From positions 55,508-119,507 of the forward strand of contig JANYHK010000094.1 in assembly GCA_025359105.1 (NCBI GenBank): a stretch of 64,000 bases of DNA, read 5' to 3'. The notes under the pieces were generated by a model. That model ran no database searches and was not told the origin of the DNA. It worked only from the letters and a program-made list of their open reading frames with translations. Both the position numbers and the translations under genes were made by a program. This document shows positions 51,025 through 61,600 of this stretch, piece by piece (position 1 is the stretch's first letter; each line of letters opens with the position of its first letter). This DNA is from Myxococcales bacterium. GTDB taxonomy: Bacteria > Myxococcota_A > Polyangia > Polyangiales > Polyangiaceae.

Positions 51025-52113
51025 TTGAATCACGGTTTCCTCTGGTGCCCACACTGCGGCCATCCGCATGAGCTCCGCGTGCGGTTCTGCCCCGCGACCG
51101 GCGTCGCGCTCGACCGCGCGATGAACAAGACGGCGCTCAAGGGCCACCCGCTGCTCGGGCGCGTCGTCGAAGGACGCTACCGCGTCAGCGAGCTCATCGG
51201 CCACGGCGGCAAGGGGTTCGTTTTCGGCGCGGAGGATTTGCGGACGAAGAGCCACGTCGCGATCAAGGTCGTCGTCGAGCCAACTGCCACAGAATCCATC
51301 TTGCGCCTCGAGCGCGAGGCGACGCTCATCGCCGCGCTCCGCCATCCCCACATCTGCTCCCTTCTCGATGTGGGGTGGCTCGCTGGTGTCGGGCCGTACC
51401 TCGTCATGGAGCGACTCTTCGGCGCGACGCTCGCACAAAGCATTCGGGACAGCGGCCAGCTCCCAATCGATCTGGCGCTTCACCTGATGATGCAGGTTCT
51501 GTCGGCCCTCGATGCCGCACACTCCATGAACGTCGTCCATCGAGACATCAAACCCAGCAACATCTTCGTCACCGGCCACGACGGAATGCCGCCGATCGCG
51601 AAGGTGCTCGACTTCGGCTACGCGCGGAAGACGGATGGGTTCATGTCCAGGCTGACCACGCCCGGCCTCAGGGTCGGCACTCGGCGCTACCTCGCGCCGG
51701 AGGTCCGGTTGGGCGGCGAGGGGACGGACCGGAGCGACATCTTCGCGTGCGGGATGGTGCTCTTCGAAATGCTGACGGGGAAGCTCCCGTTCCGCGGGAC
51801 GACGGTGGTGCAGACAGAGCGGGCGGTGGTCCAGGGCGACCGGCGCTGGCTGCTGGGGGACCGGCCCGACGCGCCCGCGGCCCTAGGGTGGGCGGTGCAC
51901 AACGCGCTGAGCCCGAAGGTCGATCACCGGATGTCGGCGCGGGAGCTTCACGGGGAGCTGCGGAGGATCGCGGCGGCGCTTCGGCCGGGGCTCGTGCTGG
52001 TGACGGATGACGAGTCGCCGTCGAGCGTGAGGCGGAGCCCGGGGCGGGGGAGCTGGGTGTCGCGCGAGGAGCTGGGGGGAGAGGAGCCGTCGTCGTCGAG
52101 TGGGCGGGGATGA
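51025..52113 (+). CDS. soluble Ser/Thr protein kinase with zinc-ribbon N-terminus
   Basis: A 362-residue Hanks-type kinase. It starts NHGFLWCPHCGHPHELRVRF and FCPATG, a zinc-ribbon module found before myxobacterial kinases. The kinase domain (about 52-315) has GHGGKGFVFGAEDL, the VAIK lysine, catalytic VVHRDIKPSNIF, DFG in LDFGYARK and YLAPEV. There is no membrane span; a Ser/Gly-rich tail ends the protein. It is divergent from a PP2C phosphatase, an obvious regulatory partner. The start codon is TTG. Confidence 0.92.
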   Translation: MNHGFLWCPHCGHPHELRVRFCPATGVALDRAMNKTALKGHPLLGRVVEGRYRVSELIGHGGKGFVFGAEDLRTKSHVAIKVVVEPTATESILRLEREATLIAALRHPHICSLLDVGWLAGVGPYLVMERLFGATLAQSIRDSGQLPIDLALHLMMQVLSALDAAHSMNVVHRDIKPSNIFVTGHDGMPPIAKVLDFGYARKTDGFMSRLTTPGLRVGTRRYLAPEVRLGGEGTDRSDIFACGMVLFEMLTGKLPFRGTTVVQTERAVVQGDRRWLLGDRPDAPAALGWAVHNALSPKVDHRMSARELHGELRRIAAALRPGLVLVTDDESPSSVRRSPGRGSWVSREELGGEEPSSSSGRG

Positions 52114-52224
52114 GGTCGACGACCGCGTGGGTCGTCGCTGGTCCGCCTGAACCCCCTCTGCCGCGCGGGATCGCCCGGGTGGCGCGGAGCGCCGCAAACG
52201 CGTCATTCTACTCCCCTGTCGTGA

Positions 52225-52670
52225 TATATCCGCGCGCCCCAGACCGACACCAGGCTTCCGGCCGGGAACTTTTTGTGCGCGGAGTCATGGGTACATTTGG
52301 CGCCGAATGCGTGGTACCGTGAGGCGTCTTGCTTCTCGACGCGTTCCCTTTGACGTCGAATGGGAAGGACCGACGCGCGCTTGCGGCGCCCGCCCGCATC
52401 GACGGGACGGCGGCCTGCATGGCGCCGACTACGGCGGCGGAAGAGCTATGTGTCGAATCGCAGCAGAGCTGCTTCGAGCCTCGCGCGTCGGAGTCGACGA
52501 CAAGCTTCTTCGAACCGGCCGGCCACTCGTGCCTCGCCTCCCAGTTCGTTGCTCGGATTGGTAGCGACCATCGCGTGGACGTCAGCGTGGGCGCGCTCTT
52601 CGAGAATCCCAACGCGGCGAAGCCCTACGTGCAGTTCTGCGACCCAATGAACCAGGAAGACGAGAGTTGA
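52225..52670 (+). pseudogene. decayed 3' end of an NRPS gene (A-domain tail plus carrier protein)
   Basis: In one frame the DNA encodes GAECVVP, an in-frame stop at 52320, then GVLLLDAFPLTSNGKDRRAL. That is the A10 end of an adenylation domain, with the usual Val of NGKVDRR deleted. APTTAAEE follows. The next helix (LCRIAAELLRASRVGVDD) is in a second frame, and the carrier core returns in the first frame as SFFEPAGHSCLASQFVARI and VDVSVGALFENPNAAK. So a stop, a codon loss and two frameshifts mark decay, although the phosphopantetheine Ser remains. The final residues MNQEDES are acidic, like C-terminal docking tails. Its TGA overlaps the TTG start of the intact NRPS. Confidence 0.85.
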
Positions 52671-55600
52671 AGGCCACCGAGACAAAGCCAGAGACCGCGC
52701 AGGCGCTGCTCGCGCGCCTTTCCGTTCTCGGCGTGACGCTCTGGCTCGACGGCGAGAAGCTTCGTTACCGGGCCCCGCCGAACGTGTTGTCGGAGGAAAC
52801 CCTCGCTCAGCTGCGGCAGCGCAAGGACGAGCTGGTGGCATTGCTCGAACGCGAGCGAATCCGCCGAGCAGGCCGCGAGACGCACCTCCTCTCCTTCGCG
52901 CAAGAGCGCCTGTGGTTCCTCGATAAGCTCGATCCGGGCAGCGCGGGCTACAACATGCCCGGAGGGCTGCGCCTGCGTGGCGACCTCGACGTACGTGCAC
53001 TCGAGCGCAGCATCGGCGAGGTCGTTCAACGCCACGAGGCCCTTCGGACCACCTTCGAGGAGAGCGACGGCCAGGCCCTTCTGCGCATTCATCACACCCT
53101 CGACGTTCCCCTTCGCGTCGTCGACCTCGCCGCGGTCCTCACCTCGGAGCGTGACGCCCGCGTCCGTGAGCTCGCTGCTGCCGAAGCCGCGCGCTCCTTC
53201 GACCTCGCCAACGGCCCTCTGGTTCGCGCCCAGCTCCTCAGGTTCGCCAGCAGGGACCACGTGCTGCTCTTCACGATGCACCACATCGTGTCCGACGGCT
53301 GGTCCATCGGGGTCCTTGTCCGGGAGGTCACCGCGCTCTACGCGGCTTTCGTCGGGGGCAAGCCCTCCCCGCTCGACGAGCTCCCCATCCAGTACGCCGA
53401 CTATGCCGCCTGGCAGCGAGAGCGGCTGCGTGGCGAGGTCCTCGACGACCAGCTCGCGTTCTGGAAAAAGCAGCTCGAAGGCGTCCCGCACGTCCTCGAC
53501 CTGCCGACCGACCGACCGCGCCCTCCGGTGCAGACCTTCCGCGGCGCCACCCTCGTTCGCCAAATTCCCGGTGACGTGAAGCAGCGCGTCGCCGCGCTAG
53601 CCAAAGCCCACGGCGCCACCGAGTTCATGGTGCTCCTCGCCGCCTTCGGGGTCCTGCTCAGCCGCTACTCAGGGCAGAAGGCTCTCGTCGTCGGGAGCCC
53701 CATCGCCAACCGTACGCGCCACGAGACCGAGGGCCTCATCGGCTTCTTCGTCAACACCCTCGCCCTTCCGCTGCACGTCGACGGCGACAAGACTTTCGAC
53801 GCACTCCTCGACGACGTCAAGGAAAGGACCCTCGGCGCTCACGGTCACCAGGACGTCCCCTTCGAGAAGGTCGTCGATGCCCTCAAGGTCGAGCGCGACA
53901 TGAGCCGCTCGCCCCTCTTCCAGGTGATGTTCGTCCTGCAGAACGCGCCCGATGCAGAGCTCCGCCTCCCCGGGCTCGAGGTGCAGCCGCTCGACGCCGA
54001 CCGAGACGTCGCGAAGTTCGACCTCACCCTCGACGCCGCCTCGCGCTCCGACGGTTACGTGCTCCGCTGGGAGTACAACCTGGATCTCTTCGACGACGCC
54101 ACCGTCGAGAGGATGGCGAACAACTTCGCCGTCCTTCTCAGCGCCGCGCTCGATGGACAGCCGCGACCCCTCGCTCGACTCCCCATCATGACCTCCGTGG
54201 AGGAGCAACGAGTCCTCCGCGGATGGAACGAGACCGACGCTCGGTTCGACAAGCGCACGCTTCACGGCCTCTTCGAGGCTCAAGCCAAGCGAACCCCCGC
54301 GGCGACCGCTCTCGTCGACGGCGCCAGACGCCTGACCTATCTCGAGCTCGATGAGCGCTCCAACGCGCTCGCGCTCCGGCTCGCCGCCGCAGGCGTCGGC
54401 CCCGAGGACATCGTCGCGGTCATGCTCGATAGGAGCGCGGAGCTCGTCATTGCCCTGCTCGCCGTGCTCAAAGCGGGCGCTGCCTATGCCCCCATCGACC
54501 CGGCTTACCCGATGGAGCGCGTCGGGTTCGTCCTCGAGGACACTCTCGCCCCCGTCGTGCTGACCCGGCCGTCTCTCGTCCAGCGCCTCGGCGAATTCGC
54601 TCCTCGTGCTTTGTTCGTCACCGAAGAGCGCGCCCCCGCCGGGCCACGCGTCCCGACGCTCACGTGGCGCGATCGCGCTTACATCATCTACACCTCTGGC
54701 TCGACGGGGCGACCGAAGGGCGTCGACATCGAGCACCGGAACGTCGTCGCCTTCGCCACCTGGGCGATGCGCGTTTTCGACCGCTCCGCCTTCGCAGGCG
54801 TGCTCGCCGCGACCTCCGTCTGCTTCGACCTTTCCGTGTTCGAGATTTTCGTCACGCTCGGCGCGGGCGGCAAGGTGCTCGTCGCCGAAAACGCGCTCGC
54901 GCTGCCCTCGCTGCTGGCCCGCGACGAAGTCACCCTCGTCAACACCGTCCCGTCCGCCGCCGCTGAGCTCCTGCGCGCAGGGGGATTCCCTCCGTCGGTC
55001 CGCATCGTCAATCTCGCCGGAGAGCCGCTCCCCGCGGAGACCGTCGCCAGGCTCTACGAGCTGCCCCACATAGAGGCGGTCTTCAACCTGTACGGCCCCT
55101 CGGAGGATACCACCTACTCCACCTTCGTCCTGACGACGCGCAGAGGCTGGCGGCCCACCGTCGGACGCCCCATCGACAACACCTGCGCCTATGTCCTCGA
55201 CGAGCAGTTGCAGCCCGTGCCCATCGGCGTCCGAGGCGAGATCTACCTCGCCGGCGCCGGCCTCGCGCGAGGCTACCTCCGTCGACCCGAGCTCACCGCC
55301 GACCGCTTCCTCCCCAATCCCTTCGGCGACAGGTGGGGCGGACGAATCTACCGCACCGGCGACGTCGGTCGATTTTTGCGCGACGGGCAGATCGAGTATG
55401 TAGGCCGCGCCGATCACCAGGTGAAGGTGCGCGGGTTCCGCATCGAGCTCGGAGAGATCGAGAGCGCGCTGCGCACCGCCGGCGCGAGGGACGCCGTCGC
55501 GCTGGCCCGAGAGGACACACCGGGTGACAAGCGCGTGGTCGCCTATGTGGTCTCGCCCGACGTGAGCGTCGACGCGCTCCGCGCGCAGCTGAAGGCCACC

Positions 55601-58600
55601 CTCCCCGATTTCATGGTGCCGGGCGTCTTCGTGAAGCTCGACGCGCTGCCCCTGACACCGAACGGAAAGGTGGACCGCAAGGCGCTGCCCGCGCCCGACC
55701 GTGGAGGCGACGCCACCACCTACCTCGCGCCCCGCGACGCCCAGGAAGAGACATTGGCGCGCGTCTTCCAGGAAGTGCTGCATCTCGAGCGTGTCGGTGT
55801 ACGCGACGACTTCTTCGCACTCGGCGGGCACTCGCTCCTCGCCACCCAGATTGTGTCGCGCATCCGCAAGGAGCTCGGCATCGAGGTCGCGCTGCGCGAG
55901 CTCTTCCAAGCCCCCAACGTCGAGGGCCTCGCACAGAAGCTCCGCGGTCGCGCCGTGGCGAGAGGAGCGCCCCTCACCAGGCGCGATCCTGACGCGCCCG
56001 CTCGCCTATCGTTCGCGCAGGAGCGCTTGTGGTTCCTCGACAAGCTCGACCCCGGCAGCGCGGGTTACAACATGGCCGGTGGTCTCCGCCTGCGCGGCAA
56101 GCTCGACACGGGCACACTCCAGCGCAGCCTCGACGAGGTGGTACGTCGCCACGAGGTTCTTCGCACCACCTTCGACGACAGCGACGGCGAGGCACTGCAG
56201 CACGTCCATTCTAGCCTCAGCATTCCGCTCCGCGTCGTCGACCTCGGCGCGGTCCTCACGTCGGAGCGCGACACCCGCGTCCGCGAGCTCGCCGCTGCCG
56301 AAGCCGCGCTCCCCTTCGATCTCGCCAAAGGGCCCCTCGTCCGCGCCCAGCTCCTCAGGTTTGCGCGCCAGGACCACGTGTTGCTCTTCACGATGCACCA
56401 CATCGTGTCCGATGGGTGGTCGCTCGGCGTCCTCGTTCGGGAGGTCACCGCGCTGTACACCGCCTTCCTCGAAGGCAAGCCCTCCCCGCTCGACGAGCTC
56501 CCCATCCAGTACGCCGACTATGCCGCCTGGCAGCGAGAGCGGCTGCGTGGTGAGGTCCTCGACGACCAGCTCGCGTTCTGGAAAAAGCAGCTCGAAGGCG
56601 TCCCGCACGTCCTCGACCTGCCGACCGACCGGCCCCGACCGCCCCTCCAGACCTTTCGGGGCGCTACCCTCGTTCGCCACGTCTTCGGCGACGTGAGACG
56701 GCGCATCGCCGCGCTGTGCAAAGCCCACGGCGCCACGGAGTTCATGGTGCTCCTCGCCGCCTTCGGCGTTCTGCTGAGCCGTTACTCCGGCCAGAAGGAC
56801 CTCGTCGTCGGGAGCCCCATCGCCAACCGCACGCGGCGGGAGATCGAAGGCCTCGTCGGCTTCTTCGTCAACACCCTCGCGCTCCCGCTCCACGTCGACG
56901 GCGATGTGACCTTCGACGCACTCCTCGACGACGTCAAGGAAAGGACGCTCGGAGCTTACGCCCATCAGGATGTCCCCTTCGAGAAGGTCGTCGACGCGCT
57001 CAAGATCGAACGCGACTTGAGCCGCTCGCCCCTCTTTCAAGTCATGTTCGCACTGCAAAATGTTCCAGAGAGTGCGCTGGCGATCGCCGGGCTCGATGTC
57101 ACGAGCACCGAGTCCGACGGCAGCGTCGCCAAGGTCGACCTTACCCTCGACGTCGCGGCCTCTGGAGATGGGTTCGAGCTGCGGTGGGAGTTCAACACCG
57201 ATCTCTTCGACGCGCTGACGATCGACAAGCTGGCCGAGCGCTTCGAGCGCCTCCTCGGCTCCCTCGGTTCGCGACGCGGCGTCGCGCTCGCTACGCATAG
57301 CCTGCTCTCTGAACCGGAGGAGGCCGCTTTGCGGGACGCTAGCCGCTCCACGGCGGTCGCCTTCCCGAGCAACGCGTGCCTGCATCACGTCTTCGAGCGT
57401 CAGGTCGCCAAGACGCCCGACGCGCTGGCGGTCGAGCAGGGCGCGCTCGCGTGGACCTACGCCGAGCTCAATCGCCATGCATCACGCGTCGCTGCCGGCC
57501 TCCACGGCGCGGGCGTCACGCGCGACGTGCGCGTCGCGGTACTCGCGAAGCGGTCACCATACGCGTTGGCAGGTCTGCTCGGAATCCTGAAGGTCGGCGC
57601 CGCCTACGTCCCCGTCGACCCGGCGTACCCGAAGGAGAGGCGAGACTACTTGCTCCGCGACTCGGGCGCGCGGATCGTGCTCGCGGATGGGGGTGCGGCC
57701 GCGCCTCACGGCGCTCTCGACCTCCAGAAGATCGTCGATTCCGGCGCCGATGGGTTCGTGCAAGGTGCTCCGGTCTCCTCGCGCGCCGCAGCGTACGTCA
57801 TCTACACCTCGGGCTCGACTGGGACGCCGAAAGGCGTCGTCGTAGAGCATCGCTCCGCCGTCAACTACCTTCTCTCGTTCGGACACGAGATCGGGCTCTC
57901 GCCTGGCGACCGCTTGCTGCAGTTTGCCTCGCTCAGCTTCGACGTGAGCGTCGAGGAGTTGTTCGCACCGTTGCTCCACGGGGCCACCGTCGTCCTGCGC
58001 ACCGACGATATGATCGAGAGCCCAACGACGTTCCTCCGCTCGGCCGCCGAGCAGCGGATCTCGATCTTGGATCTGCCCACGGCGTACTGGTCCGAGCTCG
58101 TCCTCGCCCTCGAGAGCGGTCTTACATTGGCTGGGACGACCCGCGCCGTCGTCATCGGCGGAGAGAAGGCACACCGAGATGCCGTCGAGCGCTGGTGGCG
58201 CGTCGCGCCACCGCACGTCACCCTCCTCAATGCCTATGGGCCCACGGAGACCACAGTCGCGTCCACTTGGGCGGCGCTGACCAAACCGCAACCCGGCGAG
58301 ATCCCCATCGGGGTACCGGTCGCCAACACGCAGTGCTTCGTCGTCGACATCTACGGAAGCCCTTGCCCTCCGGGAGTTCCCGGTGAGCTCCTCCTCGCGG
58401 GAGAAGGCGTCGCCAGGGGCTACCTGGACCGGCCCGACCTGACTGCCGAGCGGTTCGTGCCCAATCCGTTCGGAAAGGGTCGGCTGTATCGAACCGGCGA
58501 CAGGGTCAAGATGCGCGCCGACGGGCAGCTCCTGTATCTCGGACGCATCGACCAGCAGGTCAAGGTACGGGGCTTTCGCGTCGAGCTCGGCGAGATCGAG

Positions 58601-61600
58601 GCGGCGCTGCGGCAGTGTAACGGGGTGCACGACGCCGTCGTCATCGCTAGGGGCGACCTTGGACCGGCCCAGATCGTCGGCTACGTGGTGGGCGAAGCGA
58701 ACTTTGGGGCAGTGCGAGACGCGCTTCGCGCTCGACTTCCCGACTACATGATTCCCAGCGTGTTCGTTAAACTCGAAGCGCTTCCGCTAACGCCCAATGG
58801 CAAGGTGGACAAGAGGAGCCTGCCCGCGCCCCAAGCCGGCAGCCAGAACGGGGCTTACTTGGCCCCGCGCGATGCGCAGGAAGAGACGTTGGCGCGTGTC
58901 TTCGAGGAGGTGCTCCGGCTGGAGCGCGTCGGCGTGCACGACAGCTTCTTCGAGCTCGGCGGGCACTCGCTCCTTGCGACGCAGGTCGTCTCGCGCATCC
59001 GCAAGGAGCTCGGCGTGGAGGTCGGGCTGCGCGAGCTGTTCGACGCGCCGACCGTTGAAGGCCTCGCACAGAAGCTCCGCGGTCGCGCGACGGCGACCGG
59101 GCCTGCGCTCTTGCCACGCAGCTCCAACGCCGCGCCCCAGCTCTCCTTCGCACAGGAGCGCCTCTGGTTCCTCGACAGGCTGGCGCCCGGCTCGACCGGT
59201 TACAACATGCCGGGCGGACTTCGCCTCCACGGCAACCTCGAGGTCGCTGCCCTGCAAAGGAGTATCGCCGAGGTCGTACGCCGCCACGAGGCGCTGCGCA
59301 CGACCTTCGAAGAGAAAGACGGCTATGCTTTCCAGCGCGTTCACCCGGCCCTGAACGTCCCGCTTCGCGTCCTCGACCTCCGCTCGGTCCCCCGCTCGGA
59401 GCGCGACGCCCGCGTCCATGACCTTGCCGCCGCCGAAGCCGCGCGCCCCTTCGACCTCAGCACGGGCCCCCTGCTCCGTGTCCAGCTTCTTCGGCTCGCG
59501 GGCGACGATCACGTCTTGCTCTTCACGATGCACCACATCGTGTCCGACGGCTGGTCGATGGGCGTTCTCGTGCAAGAGGTCAGCGCGCTCTACGCAGCCT
59601 TCGTCGGGGGCAAGCCCTCCCCGCTCGAAGAGCTCCCCATCCAGTACGCCGACTATGCCACCTGGCAGCGAGAGTGGCTCCAAGGCGAGGTCCTCGACGC
59701 CCAGCTCGCGTTCTGGAAAAAGCAGCTCGAAGGCGTCCCGCACGTCCTCGACCTGCCGACCGACCGACCGCGTCCTCCGGTGCAGACCTTCCGCGGCGCC
59801 ACCCTCGTTCGCCAAATTCCCGGTGACGTGAAGCAGCGCGTCGCCGCACTTGCCAAAGCCCATGGCGCCACGGAGTTCATGGTCTTTCTCGCCGCGTTCG
59901 GCGTCCTGCTCAGCCGCTACTCAGGGCAGAAGGCTTTCGTCGTCGGGAGCCCCATCGCCAACCGTACGCGCCGCGAGACCGAAGGCCTCATCGGTTTCTT
60001 CGTCAACACGCTCGCCCTTCCGTTGCATGTCGACGCCGGCACGAGCTTCGACGTGCTCCTCGAACACGTGAAGGAGACGACGCTCGGCGCCTACGCACAC
60101 CAGGACGTACCCTTCGAGAAGCTCGTGGACGCGCTGAAGGTCGAGCGCGACATGAGTCGCTCGCCCCTCTTTCAGGTCATGCTCGTCATGCAGAACGCGC
60201 CTGACGCCGAGCTCCGGCTCCCCGGGCTCGACGTCGCCCCCCTCGAGGACCGAGGCGACACCGCGAAGTTTGACCTGCTCTTGACCCTAGAGAGCCGACG
60301 GGACACGTACGCTGTCGAGGTCGAGTTCAATTCGGACCTCCTCGACCGGGCGACCGTCGTTCGGCTTTTCGACCACTTCAGTCTCCTGTTGCGCCACGCC
60401 TCTTCCTCGCCGGCGAGTCTCTGCCGTGACCTGCCCTTGCTCACGAACGCAGAGAAGGTCGTCACCCTGCATGAGTGGAATGCAACGGAGGGCCCGTTCA
60501 AACGCGTCCCGGTTCACGCCCTCTTCGAGGCGCACGCCCACGCATACCCGGACGACATCGCGGCGACCTTCGAAGGCGCCTCGCTCACCTATGGCGAGCT
60601 CGATCGCCGCTCCAACCAGCTAGCCAGTCACCTGCAGAAGCTGGGGGCGACACCTGATTCCCTCGTAGGCTTGTGTATGGCTCGCTCCCTCGACGTGACC
60701 GTGGGGGTCCTGGCCATCCTGAAGGCGGGCGCGGCGTACGTACCGATCGATCCCGCCTACCCGCGCGAGCGAATCAGGTTCATGCTCGACCACGCGCAAG
60801 CGCCCGTCGTGCTGACCCAAGCTCGCCTATGCGAGCTCGTCCGAGGACACGATGCGCAGGTCGTCTGCGTCGACGATTGCGACGCGGTGTGGACTGACGC
60901 CGTGGTCGTCGAGAGGCCCACGGTCGACGCCGCGTCCCTCTGTTACGTCATCTACACGTCAGGCTCGACCGGACGCCCGAAGGGTGTGGGACTCTCTCAC
61001 GAAGCGCTCGCCAACCTCCTCGCCTGGCAGCTCCACGAGTCTCCTGTGCGCCGCGGGCAACGAACGCTGCAGTTTGCGCCGCTCAGCTTCGACGTCTCCT
61101 TCCAAGAGATGTTCTCTACGTGGGCGGCGGGGGGCGGGCTGGTCCTCGTCTCAGAGGAGACAAGGCGCGACGCGGCAAAGCTGCTAAAGACGCTCGAAGA
61201 ACAACGCGTTGCTCGCATCTTCGTGCCCTTCGTCGCGCTCCGCGGAATCGCCGACGCGGCGGTCGGCGCGAGCGTGCCGAGCCACCTCCGCGAGATTGTG
61301 ACCGCTGGCGAGCAGCTCCAGGTCACACCCGAGCTCGTCCAGTTCTTCGAGCGAACCGGCGCCACGCTGCACAACCAGTACGGGCCGACCGAAGCACACG
61401 TCGTCACGGCGCACCGCCTTGAGGGAGCTCCTCGCGCTTGGCCGGCGCTGCCGCCGATCGGAAAGCCGATTCCCAACGTCCGGATGTACGTTCTCGACGC
61501 GGACCTCAACCCGGTACCGATTGGCGTTCGCGGGGACCTCTACATCGCCGGCACCTGCCTGGCGCGTGGATATTGGCGGCGGCCGGACCTCACCGCGGAG

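Noticed and set aside
52208..52612. Minus-strand 134-codon frame opposite the NRPS remnant
   Set aside because: It has no recognisable features and is explained as the antisense of the decayed A10-PCP sequence.
53669..55909. Long minus-strand frame inside the NRPS
   Set aside because: It is the antisense shadow of C1-A1-PCP1, whose motifs are unambiguous on the plus strand. Similar antisense frames accompany the other modules.
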